64,000 nucleotides of DNA. It comes from Flavobacterium gelatinilyticum. Lineage in GTDB: Bacteria > Bacteroidota > Bacteroidia > Flavobacteriales > Flavobacteriaceae. Location of the stretch: assembly GCF_027111295.1 (NCBI RefSeq), contig NZ_CP114287.1, positions 868,001-932,000 of the forward strand, written 5' to 3'. The notes beneath the pieces are model-generated. The model was not told where the DNA came from and made no database searches. It worked only from the letters and a program-made list of their open reading frames with translations. Within the stretch, counting starts at the first letter, position 1; every line of letters starts with the position of its first letter. A program made the position numbers and the translations under genes. Below, piece by piece: positions 6,974 through 14,733 of the stretch.

Positions 6974-7462
6974 TTAATCTTGGTAACTTATAATGATTGG
7001 AGTATTGAGATCTAGAGATTCTTGTAGAAGTTCTTTTATTTCAATCAACATATCAATATAATAATCAACATATTCCGGTACATGATCATAATTTATGTTT
7101 AAATTAAAACTCCAATCATTCCCATTATTAACTTCATTCTTTAAATTATCAAAACCGCCATATTTTTCCCATATATTCAGTGTTTCATTTTGTAATGATG
7201 GAATAACTTGATTTGATATTGATTGAATACTTTCTTCAATATCGCCTGAATCAAAATGTGCAGACATATCATTAAAAGCATTTAGATTTCCAATACCTAA
7301 ATGGTTTTCTAATCTAAAAGCTATTTCTTTTTCTAATAAAAAATAAAGTTTAGTAGCTAAATCATAGTTAATATTCTTTATGTAAAAAAGTAATGTGCTT
7401 AATTCGTCTTTTCTGAAATAAGTATCTATATTTCCTATTTTGTATCTAATATCTAGTGGCAT
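6974..7462 (-). CDS. Immunity-like hypothetical protein, paralogue of 3018-3509
   Basis: 162-residue helical soluble protein, acidic, related to 3018-3509 in the central AHF-[ST]-x-DIxEx-I-x-I-P-[SA]-L region and in the C-terminal LN-[QT]-P-[LI]-II-x-Y ending. Directly upstream only five codons (EIITD, then stop) separate it from the REP copy at 7491. Two diverged members of one family at separate cassettes suggest different specificities against related toxins; this is inference. Confidence 0.75.
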   Translation of the reverse strand: MPLDIRYKIGNIDTYFRKDELSTLLFYIKNINYDLATKLYFLLEKEIAFRLENHLGIGNLNAFNDMSAHFDSGDIEESIQSISNQVIPSLQNETLNIWEKYGGFDNLKNEVNNGNDWSFNLNINYDHVPEYVDYYIDMLIEIKELLQESLDLNTPIIISYQD

Positions 7463-7490
7463 AGTATTTTTTTTAATCTGTTATAATTTC

Positions 7491-7738
7491 CGATCGCGCG
7501 GATTTGCAATCCGTGCCCACAAAGTTGAGTAAACGCAACAGTTTGGCATTTCAAAATAAATATAACAAAACAACATCTAAATCATTTTCTAAACCAGAAT
7601 AATTCCTTGCCGAACTAAAATAATAATCTTCCACTGAACGAACAATTTTATCTTTTAATTGATTATTGTGAATATCGCTTTGCGGGCACAGATTACAAAT
7701 CTGCGCTATCGTTGCGGAGATATATCTGCGTGATCGGG
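7491..7738. repeat. REP/RAYT deletion derivative
   Basis: Typical copy: left palindrome gatcgcgcggatttgcaat, RAYT 3' remnant reading IHNNQLKDKIV...SSARNYSGLENDLDVVLL and a stop, right palindrome gcgggcacagattac and gcggagatatatctgcgtgatcggg. It is joined head-to-tail with the next copy. Confidence 0.85.
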
Positions 7739-7925
7739 TTTGTAATCCGTGCCCGCAACAGTAAGAACACAAAACAAATCATTCAAACAAAAATTACACA
7801 AAGTAATATGCTTTTCTATACTTACAACGAGAAACTTACCAATCTTTGCGGGCACAGATTGCAAATCTGCGCTATCGTTGCTGAGATATATCTGCGCGCT
7901 CGGGGTCGCTCGCGCTCGCGGGGTA
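7735..7925. repeat. Second tandem REP unit with a different core
   Basis: Shares its first gatcggg with the previous copy, then tttgtaatccgtgcccgca, a 90-base core unlike the RAYT 3' end (it resembles AT-rich sequence upstream of the RAYT start), then tgcgggcacagattgcaaat and gatatatctgcgcgctcgggg, plus a fragment of the GC-rich palindrome. The gap 7463-7927 contains only these two units. Confidence 0.75.
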
Positions 7926-7927
7926 TT

Positions 7928-8536
7928 TTAAACTATAATAATTCCATCAGGTACAGCTGGCTCTGCATTTAAATAATATGATGAATATTGATTCCACCAT
8001 TCGAAATTTGGGACTAAGCCTAATTCACTAGGTCTGTATTGTTCATAAAATTTGATTGTATCATTTATGACAAAAATAGAAGCTAATTCTCCTGAAGAAT
8101 AGTACATAAATTCAAACTGATAACCATTTACTTCATCATCATAATATTTGTATGTTTTGCCATATAAAGGTAAATTAGTCTCCATATCTAAATCTTGGGT
8201 CATTATCAACATATCTTTAAAATTAATGATCTCAATTCCTTTTTCTTTCAATATACTATCGCGATACAGAAAGCTGTAATGTCTGGTATAATTAAAATCA
8301 ATATCTTCTATTTCTGTAATTTTTAATAAATTTGAGTTTTGAACAAGAAGTTCTTCATGGGAAAAACCTTTATCGATATAATAAAAAGTATCCTTGAGAA
8401 TTTTATCGTCGTAATATTCAACTTTTCTAAGTTTATTATTTTCTTTGAATGTTTTTTTAAAAGAGTAAGCAGAAGAGACTTGTTGCTCTGTAAGAGGGAT
8501 TCCGTGTAAATTAGTGAACGTTATTTCCATTTGCAT
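7928..8536 (-). CDS. Immunity-like hypothetical protein, paralogue of 95-700
   Basis: 202 residues, soluble. Paralogous to 95-700 over its length, with the best match in the last 60 residues (PSELGLVPNFEWWNQYSSYY then LNAEPAVPDGIIIV). Start assigned at ATG 8536; a second ATG two codons later is equally possible. It is preceded by the decayed partner gene 8541-8905. The stop at 7928 sits a few bases from a palindrome fragment. Immunity role inferred. Confidence 0.75.
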   Translation of the reverse strand: MQMEITFTNLHGIPLTEQQVSSAYSFKKTFKENNKLRKVEYYDDKILKDTFYYIDKGFSHEELLVQNSNLLKITEIEDIDFNYTRHYSFLYRDSILKEKGIEIINFKDMLIMTQDLDMETNLPLYGKTYKYYDDEVNGYQFEFMYYSSGELASIFVINDTIKFYEQYRPSELGLVPNFEWWNQYSSYYLNAEPAVPDGIIIV

Positions 8537-8540
8537 TAGT

Positions 8541-8905
8541 TTATATGTTAAGAATTATATATGGAGGAGTTCCATAGAATTGTCTTTTATTGTTATATCA
8601 AAAGCACGTTTTTTTTCTGTGTAGTTAACGATTGTTGAAGTGAAATTAATGTCAACGCGGTCTTCTGCCATAATTTGAAAATAATTGTTTGCCTGAGGAA
8701 TATATTTAATAATTAAGTATCCCATTATGAGTCTTTTTTCTCGGTAAATATTGTGGATTAATACGCTCTTTTGTAAATAACTTTTTCTTTGTTTTTCAAT
8801 CTTAGTCAGTTCACATAATTTATGTCAAGCTTTTGAATATTCATCAACCAGTTTTTTTATCTCATTATTGCTTACAAATAAATACAAATCTAAATCGCCT
8901 GGTAT
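8541..8905 (-). pseudogene. Decayed partner gene of the 202-aa immunity-like protein
   Basis: An open frame without a start emerges from the REP fragment at 8903, reading GDLDLYLFVSNNEIKKLVDE and on. It is interrupted by an in-frame TGA at 8825-8827, then continues IMGYLIIKYIPQ ... FDITIKDNS, and shifts frame near 8565-8575 to finish GTPPYIILNI. It is homologous to the remnant at 697-983. At least two inactivating lesions plus truncation by the REP element are visible. Confidence 0.6.
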
Positions 8906-8938
8906 CGTTGCTGAGATAAATCTGCGCGATCGGGTTGT
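8903..8938. repeat. Right-hand REP palindrome fragment
   Basis: tatcgttgctgagataaatctgcgcgatcggg-type block only. It truncates the decayed gene on one side and lies 20 bases from the stop of the membrane protein on the other. Confidence 0.65.
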
Positions 8939-8957
8939 TTTAAGCTCATTTTTTACA

Positions 8958-10400
8958 CTAAGAAAATTTTTCAAAATAACTGTTTGGTAATACAATTTTT
9001 ATCAATTTTGTTATATAGGATGAAAACAATATCATAAGTAATAAAATAATAAAATACACTGTATCAGTTGTAAATAATAAATTAACATTAAAAATTAGAG
9101 CACTTAAATACCATAAATAATAATGGTAGAATATTAATGTTAAAAAAAATGTAATTGATGTAGTTATAAAACCATTCAAATTATTGATTCTAAGTTTATT
9201 ATTTAATACAATCTTACCAAAAAATATTAATTGAACTACTGTAATTGTTAAAAATATTCCTTCCTTGAAGAATAGTGTTTTATCAGAAAATACAGCGAAA
9301 TAATTTGAGATTGTAAGGAACAATAAACCCATAAATAAAAATGAAGAACCATTTTGTAAAGATGGCTCAATTGGTCTTATTTCTTTTTTAAACTTTAATT
9401 TTTCAAGTTTTTTATCAAGAAAAGAAGTCTTTTGAGATAAAATTAAAATAATTATTCCCGATATAAGATATAAATGCATCGCATAAGAGGTCCCATTTAA
9501 ATATCTAATGACAGGACAAAAAACTAATAAAATACCTAATATCAGTAATGCAAATCGCAATGTTGAAATGGTCTTAATTCTCGCAAAAATTGAATGAAGG
9601 CTTAAAAAGACTAAAGGAAGTATGACATGAAATGTAAAATTTTTAATGAAATACATATTATTGTTTATTTCGTAAGTAGGTAATTTGAATAAGAATTTTT
9701 GTAGATTATATAGAAATAGAATCCAAAAAAATAGGATGAAAGTAAAATGATAATTTCTAATCAATGTACCTTTTTGTATTAGTAATCTAAAAACTAGCGG
9801 AGAACTAAAAGTAATAAGTAAAACAATTAAACGGAGCATGAATTCAAAAGGATTTAATGAACCAGTCCCATATCCATAATCCCAGAAAAAATAGAAATAC
9901 AAAAGTATTGGAATCATTGAAAAAATGAAAATATAATTTGATTGTATTTTAGAATAAGAATTAATGCTACGAATGATAAATTGTATGATAATCTTATGAA
10001 GTAAAATTAAAACTAAAAATATTATTGAAACTGTAGAGAGGAGTTTATCCCAAAAGTTAATTTCGGGAGAAGTAAAGAAAAGAATGGTGAGTCGGAAAAG
10101 ACTGAATGTTACAAAAATAACTTTTAAAATTAAGTACTGGTTTAGTTTATTTAATTCAACGACGTAATTTTTTCGATAAAAAATATAACTCAAAATATTT
10201 ACATTTTTTATTAATACTATAAAGAAAAAACAACTATAAAATACAATCATCCAATCTAAAGAAAAAACAGAAAATATATTAGTTATATTATCTTTATTTA
10301 TGTCAAATGCAGCTCCTATTGTATATTTAAAAAGTAAGCTATATATCAAAAAAAATCCTAGAACCCTAAAAATTAGATTGCTTAATTGTCTTAATTGCAT
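8958..10400 (-). CDS. Polytopic membrane protein of unknown function, copy 1
   Basis: 480 residues with about 12-14 hydrophobic segments spread over the whole chain and short loops; one basic cytoplasmic-looking loop at ~325-345 (KLEKLKFKKEIRP). It is a full-length paralogue of 12217-13662, with conserved YSLLFKYTIGAxFDIN near the N-terminus and KIVLPNSYF at the end. It fits no transporter family that I recognise. It lies next to the secreted gene 10668-11843 in the same direction but 267 bases apart with palindromes between, so co-transcription is uncertain. Confidence 0.8.
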   Translation of the reverse strand: MQLRQLSNLIFRVLGFFLIYSLLFKYTIGAAFDINKDNITNIFSVFSLDWMIVFYSCFFFIVLIKNVNILSYIFYRKNYVVELNKLNQYLILKVIFVTFSLFRLTILFFTSPEINFWDKLLSTVSIIFLVLILLHKIIIQFIIRSINSYSKIQSNYIFIFSMIPILLYFYFFWDYGYGTGSLNPFEFMLRLIVLLITFSSPLVFRLLIQKGTLIRNYHFTFILFFWILFLYNLQKFLFKLPTYEINNNMYFIKNFTFHVILPLVFLSLHSIFARIKTISTLRFALLILGILLVFCPVIRYLNGTSYAMHLYLISGIIILILSQKTSFLDKKLEKLKFKKEIRPIEPSLQNGSSFLFMGLLFLTISNYFAVFSDKTLFFKEGIFLTITVVQLIFFGKIVLNNKLRINNLNGFITTSITFFLTLIFYHYYLWYLSALIFNVNLLFTTDTVYFIILLLMILFSSYITKLIKIVLPNSYFEKFS

Positions 10401-10510
10401 TTTAAAATATATTTATTTAATAATTCCGATTATCCAAATATAGTTTGTTTTTAAATAAAATTATTTTTAGCAATAAAAGGATTGCTTTTTTATCTAAATA
10501 ATCTTGCTCA

Positions 10511-10655
10511 CCCCTGCTGGCGCGAGCGTCCCGCTCGTGTACACACAGAAGATCAATTCATATCAATTTCTAAAAACATTTTCAGGCCAGTATTCAATCT
10601 TTTTTCCAGAACAAAAAATACTTTACGTTCACGAGCGGGACACTCGCGCTAGCGG
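10511..10655. repeat. Inverted pair of GC-rich palindromes
   Basis: The GC-rich palindrome occurs in reverse orientation at 10511-10539 (gcgcgagcgtcccgctcgtg) and forward at 10621-10655 (cacgagcgggacactcgcg), framing an 80-base spacer that resembles the spacer of the 300-base composite repeats (caatttctaaaaacattttcag). This inverted pair is a possible mobile unit of its own. The adjoining 10401-10510 is AT-rich and shows no gene. Confidence 0.7.
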
Positions 10656-10667
10656 ATTTTATATTTG

Positions 10668-11843
10668 TTATTTTATAATTTTTAAATTATTTGGTACAGT
10701 ATTAAAGAAATAGAATTGATCTTTAAAGTTTTTTTTATTTATATAAGCATCTAATGTTCCTAAACCAATTCCTGAGTTTTGATTTTTTGGAATTATAAAA
10801 AACAATGATCTAATTGAAGAATCACTGTTCAGTGTTTCCTCTTTTTTGTATTTTTTATCACCGAAATACATTTCGGATTCTTCTTTAGAATTTTTGAAGA
10901 ATATTTCTTCCGGAGTTGATAGCATACCAAAATCATAGTTGCTAATGCTGTATTGATGAACATTTGTATTGATACTATGATTATACAATTCTTTGAACGA
11001 TTCGTTTTTGAACTTTGAATTAGCGTAATATTCAATAACTCTGTTTGATATAGAGGCTACTGTCAAATTGAATTCTCTTAATTCCTTAATTTCTTTACTG
11101 TTAAATCTGTCGAATTTGGTAGTGTCTTTTTTATGAAAGAAAAAGACATTATAGCAGTTAAAACCATAAGGTGGATAGCTTCCATATTTTTGAATTTCAA
11201 CTTCTGAGTATTGATTTTTATAAAACCTTCCTTCAATAAATTCATACATGTTTAATGTATAGCGTTTCTCAGTGCCAGATTTGTATTCGGTGTATTTGAG
11301 GGATAATTTATCTAATAAATTTTTAATGCTTTCATTAGAAAAAAAGTCTTTATAGCTATATTTTGTAATAATCGCTATGTGAAACGGGTCTTCATTGTAG
11401 AGATATTTAAAATTTCTATTTTCTATTTCTTTACGCTGAAGAGTTTTTATGTAACTGCTTACTTTAGAATAATCTTTTTGAAAGTTTTTTAATTTAGGTT
11501 TCTCAAAACTATAAGAAACATAGTTTGGATCATAAAGCCTCAGCTTCAACTTTTCAGGTAATGCCTCTAAGTTTTGATACCCCTTTTCATTATATTTTTT
11601 GTGATAAGCCATGATTGTATTATACCCAGCAGGTATTTTATCAAAATAATAGAACTTACCTTTCTTGTTGTACAAGCCAATGATCGGAGGGATTTCAAAA
11701 CCTTCAAGAGTTACTTTTGCGTCATCAATGTTTTTGCCCGTTTCAGCATCTTCAAGATAGATTTTTATTTGATGTGCCTCCTTTTGCTGAGCATAGATGA
11801 ACAATGATAGGAAAGAGAAAACAAGTGTAAATAACTGTTTCAT
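10668..11843 (-). CDS. Secreted hypothetical protein with N-terminal prealbumin-like fold, copy 2
   Basis: 391 residues. Signal peptide and residues up to ~106 are practically identical to 5384-6523 (same MKQLFTLVFSFLSLFIYAQQ start and AGYNTIMAYHKKYNEKGYQ), then the sequence diverges abruptly, retaining only scattered matches (FHIAII, KFDRFN, IIPKNQNSGIGLGTLD). Likely exported across the inner membrane and possibly surface-displayed. No T9SS sorting domain is visible. Constant N-terminus with variable C-terminus recalls polymorphic effectors, but the C-terminal parts remain alignable over the full length. Confidence 0.8.
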   Translation of the reverse strand: MKQLFTLVFSFLSLFIYAQQKEAHQIKIYLEDAETGKNIDDAKVTLEGFEIPPIIGLYNKKGKFYYFDKIPAGYNTIMAYHKKYNEKGYQNLEALPEKLKLRLYDPNYVSYSFEKPKLKNFQKDYSKVSSYIKTLQRKEIENRNFKYLYNEDPFHIAIITKYSYKDFFSNESIKNLLDKLSLKYTEYKSGTEKRYTLNMYEFIEGRFYKNQYSEVEIQKYGSYPPYGFNCYNVFFFHKKDTTKFDRFNSKEIKELREFNLTVASISNRVIEYYANSKFKNESFKELYNHSINTNVHQYSISNYDFGMLSTPEEIFFKNSKEESEMYFGDKKYKKEETLNSDSSIRSLFFIIPKNQNSGIGLGTLDAYINKKNFKDQFYFFNTVPNNLKIIK

Positions 11844-12000
11844 AGTAGTGGTATTGTTAAATTGATTTGAGATTATTATACCTCAAAAGGCTTTTTGGTT
11901 TAGTATAGAAGCTTATCAAAGCTAATTTAAAACAATAATCAAAATCTAATCATTTTACATTATACTCTTATTAAAATAAGTGATAAAGTTTTCTAATGAA
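11844..12000 (-). promoter_or_regulatory. Conserved 5' leader of the second secreted paralogue
   Basis: Matches 6524-6680 base for base except one difference seen (cattatac versus catcatac). Identity stops exactly at ttctaatgaa (12000), after which this copy has 40 unrelated bases before its REP element. Gap 11844-12216 contains this leader and the REP copy only. Confidence 0.45.
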
Positions 12001-12039
12001 TATTATAAAATAGTAAACGAGCACCAATAGTAAAACCTG

Positions 12040-12200
12040 TTAGCGCAGATTTGAAATCTGTGCCCGTAAAGTTGAGTAACCGGAACAGTTAAGCGTTTTA
12101 ATAAAACAACATCTAAATCATTTTCTAAGTCTGAATAATTCCTTGCCGAACTAAAATGATAATCTTCCGCAGAACTAACCAAATCTGCGCGATAGGGCTT
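12040..12200. repeat. Shortened REP/RAYT derivative, same subfamily as 6681-6920
   Basis: Left palindrome gttagcgcagatttgaaat, RAYT 3' remnant, then a jump from gaactaacc directly to aaatctgcgcgataggg; the right half is deleted. It abuts the 3' end of the second membrane gene. Confidence 0.75.
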
Positions 12201-12216
12201 GTTTTAAGCTCATGTT

Positions 12217-13662
12217 TTACACTAAGAAATTTTTTTTAAAATAACTGTTTGGTAATACAATTTTAAGCAATTTTGTTACATAAGAAGAAAATAGTATAGT
12301 AAGTAGTAAAATTATATAATATAGTAGATCAACAGTAAACAATGAAGTACTATTAAAAAAATGATTACCTAAGTACCATAAGTAATTATTGCAGAATATT
12401 AATATTAGAAAGAATGTAACTATTGTGGTTATAAAATCATCCGAATTATCAAGTCGAAGTTTCTTTTTCCGTACTATAATTGCAATAATTACTAATTGGA
12501 GTATAGTAATAATTAAAAATATTATTTCCCTCAAAGTTGGTTTATAGTCAAAAGCTATAACAAAGTCCTTTGAAATTGTAAGAACTATTAAAGTAATAAA
12601 AAAAAATGAAGAACTATTTTCTAAAGTGGGGTCTACAATTTTTCTCTTATTTTCAAACTTTAATTTTTCAAGTCTTCTATCAAAAAAAACAGTCTTTTGG
12701 GATAAAAATAGGGAAAAAACTCCCGATATTAGATATGACAGTGCATAAGAAGTTGCATTTAAATATCTAAAAACAGCACAGAAAACTAATAAAACTCCAC
12801 ACATAAAGAATGTAAATTGCAATGTTGAAATAGTTTTGAGTTTCGTAAAGAACGAATGAAGATTTAGCAAGAATAAAGGCATTAAAACATGAAATGTCAA
12901 ATCTTTAATGAGATAGATATTATCTCTTTCATAATTAGGGAATTTCAATAAAAAGGCCTGCAAATTATATAGAAATAAAGTCCAGAAAAATAAAATGAAT
13001 GTAAAATGATAACTTGTAATCAAAGTATCTTTTTGCACGAATAATCTAAAAAATAAAGGAGAGCTTAAAGTAATGAGTAAAATGATCAGACGAAAAATGA
13101 ATTCAGAAAGATTTAATGAACTGTTACCAAACCCATAATCCCAGAAAAAATAAAAAAATACAAGAATTGGTATCATCGAAAAAATAAAAATATAATTTGA
13201 TTGTATTTTAGAATAAGAATTAATTCTACTAATTATGAATTTAATAATACTCTTATGAAATAAGAGTAAAAGAAAAAATATTATTGAAGGTATAGAGACA
13301 AGTTTACCACCAAAGCTATTTTCGGGAAAAGTAAAGAAAAGAATAGCTAATCGAAAAATACTAAATGCTACAAAAATAACTTTTAAAATCCGGTACTGAT
13401 TTAAGTCATTCAGTTCAATAACATAATTTTTTCGATAAAAAAGAGAAGTCAAAATACTTGAGTTTTTTATTAAAACTATAAAACATAATATATTTATAAA
13501 AATGATATTCATGTTAATCGAAAATCGATGTGGAAATTCCTGATGAACAGATAATTTGTTAATATCAAATACAGCTCCTATTGTATACTTAAAAAGCAAA
13601 CTATATATTAGAAAAGCTCCTAAAAGTTTAAAAATTAAATTACTAAATTTTCTTATTTCCAC
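12217..13662 (-). CDS. Polytopic membrane protein of unknown function, copy 2
   Basis: 481 residues, 12-14 predicted hydrophobic segments, paralogue of 8958-10400 along its entire length (e.g. KIQSNYIFIFSMIPIL is identical in both). The last ~15 codons and the 3' flank (ttgttttaagctcat) are also conserved between copies, so the duplicated unit extends to the palindromes. Function unknown; energy-coupling motifs or conserved charged pairs inside membrane segments were not obvious. Confidence 0.8.
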   Translation of the reverse strand: MEIRKFSNLIFKLLGAFLIYSLLFKYTIGAVFDINKLSVHQEFPHRFSINMNIIFINILCFIVLIKNSSILTSLFYRKNYVIELNDLNQYRILKVIFVAFSIFRLAILFFTFPENSFGGKLVSIPSIIFFLLLLFHKSIIKFIISRINSYSKIQSNYIFIFSMIPILVFFYFFWDYGFGNSSLNLSEFIFRLIILLITLSSPLFFRLFVQKDTLITSYHFTFILFFWTLFLYNLQAFLLKFPNYERDNIYLIKDLTFHVLMPLFLLNLHSFFTKLKTISTLQFTFFMCGVLLVFCAVFRYLNATSYALSYLISGVFSLFLSQKTVFFDRRLEKLKFENKRKIVDPTLENSSSFFFITLIVLTISKDFVIAFDYKPTLREIIFLIITILQLVIIAIIVRKKKLRLDNSDDFITTIVTFFLILIFCNNYLWYLGNHFFNSTSLFTVDLLYYIILLLTILFSSYVTKLLKIVLPNSYFKKNFLV

Positions 13663-13732
13663 TTTAAAATTATTTGTCAGAATTATATATTTTACAAATA
13701 CAATATTTTACAAGAAAAAACACCATAATAAT

Positions 13733-13752
13733 ACGAGCGTCTCGCTCGTGAA
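13733..13752. repeat. GC-rich palindrome, reverse orientation
   Basis: acgagcgtctcgctcgtgaa, the inverse of the cassette-edge palindrome. It lies between the start of the membrane gene and a broken coding fragment. Confidence 0.65.
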
Positions 13753-13759
13753 GGTACAG

Positions 13760-13922
13760 TTATATTTTTACATTAATTATCAAAATATCGTAGTTTGGGC
13801 CACTAACTATAAAAGCACCTCCAACTTCAGAATCGAACTCTTCATTTAAAGGAAAAAAACATCTATCACCTAAAACCTGTCAAAAAATCAATATTGCCAT
13901 TTGGCAACATTCTAAATTTATG
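13760..13922 (-). pseudogene. Broken coding fragment between palindromes
   Basis: On the minus strand an open stretch reading RMLPNGNIDFLTGF is followed, after a one-base shift near 13870, by GDRCFFPLNEEFDSEVGG and ...AFIVSGPNYDILIINVKI, stop at 13760-13762. No start is preserved. The coherent protein-like reading across a single shift suggests the remnant of one more cassette gene. The family is unknown. Confidence 0.35.
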
Positions 13923-13927
13923 AATAA

Positions 13928-13975
13928 TACCCGATAGCGCGGATTTGTAATCCGTGCCCGCAAAGTATATCTTAA
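13928..13975. repeat. REP palindrome with aaagtatatcttaacag tail
   Basis: gatagcgcggatttgtaat then ccgtgcccgc and aaagtatatcttaacagat. The same tail follows the palindrome at 14142-14188, so this is a distinct REP subfamily that lacks the RAYT remnant. Confidence 0.7.
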
Positions 13976-14001
13976 CAGATTAAAAAAGAAAATGCCTTTT
14001 T

Positions 14002-14076
14002 TTATTTACGTTTCCTAAAATATTTAGGGACATAAAATAATAGAAAAATTACCAGAATAATAAATACAATTTCCAT
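14002..14076 (-). CDS. Putative 24-residue single-span membrane peptide
   Basis: ATG at 14074-14076, TAA at 14002-14004. The peptide begins MEIVFIILVIFLLFY and ends VPKYFRKRK: one hydrophobic helix followed by a strongly basic tail, the composition of small membrane regulators and type I toxin peptides. It lies exactly between two REP palindromes of the same subfamily. No homologue is known to me, so the call rests only on composition and position. Confidence 0.35.
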   Translation of the reverse strand: MEIVFIILVIFLLFYVPKYFRKRK

Positions 14077-14141
14077 TTTTGAGTTTAATTAGATTTCAAT
14101 TATAAAATTAAATTATTAAAACAGTTTCATGATATCCAATT

Positions 14142-14188
14142 TCGCGGATTTGCAATCCGTACCAGCAAAGTATATCTTAACAGACTAA
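14142..14188. repeat. REP palindrome, right border of island
   Basis: tttcgcggatttgcaatcc then gtaccagc and aaagtatatcttaacagac. It is the last copy; none was seen from 14.2 kb to the end of the window, which makes this the island border. Confidence 0.7.
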
Positions 14189-14189
14189 A

Positions 14190-14702
14190 TTAACAATAAT
14201 AAACAACAGCATCTTTGAATTGCGTAAAAGCGTCTTCTTCTTCTCGTCTGCGCGATTTGCTAAAAAGAGTCCATGTAGAGCAGTTAATAATACATGCTTT
14301 CATAAATCCGAAAGATATAATTACCGTAGAAGCAGCACTATTAGATCCAGATTCATACTTGTCTTTTGTAAAAGTATACGATTTTACTTCGCTCCAATAT
14401 TTTTTTTCGTTCTGTTTATTATTTATAATAAATCCTTCATGATCAACATGTATGCTAATTCTGCGTAGATTCAGCATAAAAAATACTTTTACAGCAAGCG
14501 CGACAAAAAAGATAAGGCAAATAATAACTGCAGTTATATAAAGCCAAACCGGCAGATAGGATTGCATCATTGGTTCCAGATAAAAAGAAAGCTTTGCAAA
14601 TCCTAAAATAAAAAAGAAAATTACTGGAACGCTATACAACAAGTTCATGTAACGAAAAGAACTAAAATGTAACGTTTTTGGAACTTGTAAACTATGCTGC
14701 AT
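14190..14702 (-). CDS. Two-span membrane protein, possibly with a PH-like cytosolic domain
   Basis: 170 residues: hydrophobic helices at ~20-42 and ~52-75, then a soluble domain with RRISIHVDHEGFIINNKQ and KKYWSEVKSYTF, a pattern seen in bacterial PH-like (YcxB-type) domains after two helices. The 32-base spacing to the permease gene upstream on the same strand (14734) suggests co-transcription. Function unknown. Confidence 0.7.
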   Translation of the reverse strand: MQHSLQVPKTLHFSSFRYMNLLYSVPVIFFFILGFAKLSFYLEPMMQSYLPVWLYITAVIICLIFFVALAVKVFFMLNLRRISIHVDHEGFIINNKQNEKKYWSEVKSYTFTKDKYESGSNSAASTVIISFGFMKACIINCSTWTLFSKSRRREEEDAFTQFKDAVVYYC

Positions 14703-14733
14703 TTATTTTCGTTTAAAATATTCTGATTGAAAC

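Noticed and set aside
7551..7772. 73-residue open frame on the minus strand in the REP copy
   Set aside because: It is the RAYT C-terminal remnant fused to palindrome sequence, present in several copies; a by-product of the deletion derivative, not a gene.
10668..11843. Secreted paralogues as T9SS cargo
   Set aside because: No type A or B sorting domain at their C-termini.
1..14190. Regularly recurring palindromic repeats as a CRISPR array
   Set aside because: Repeats are hundreds of bases to kilobases apart with genes between them, differ in length, and no cas genes are present.
1..14190. Integron-type gene cassette array
   Set aside because: No integrase and no attC core sites; repeats instead carry a RAYT gene remnant.
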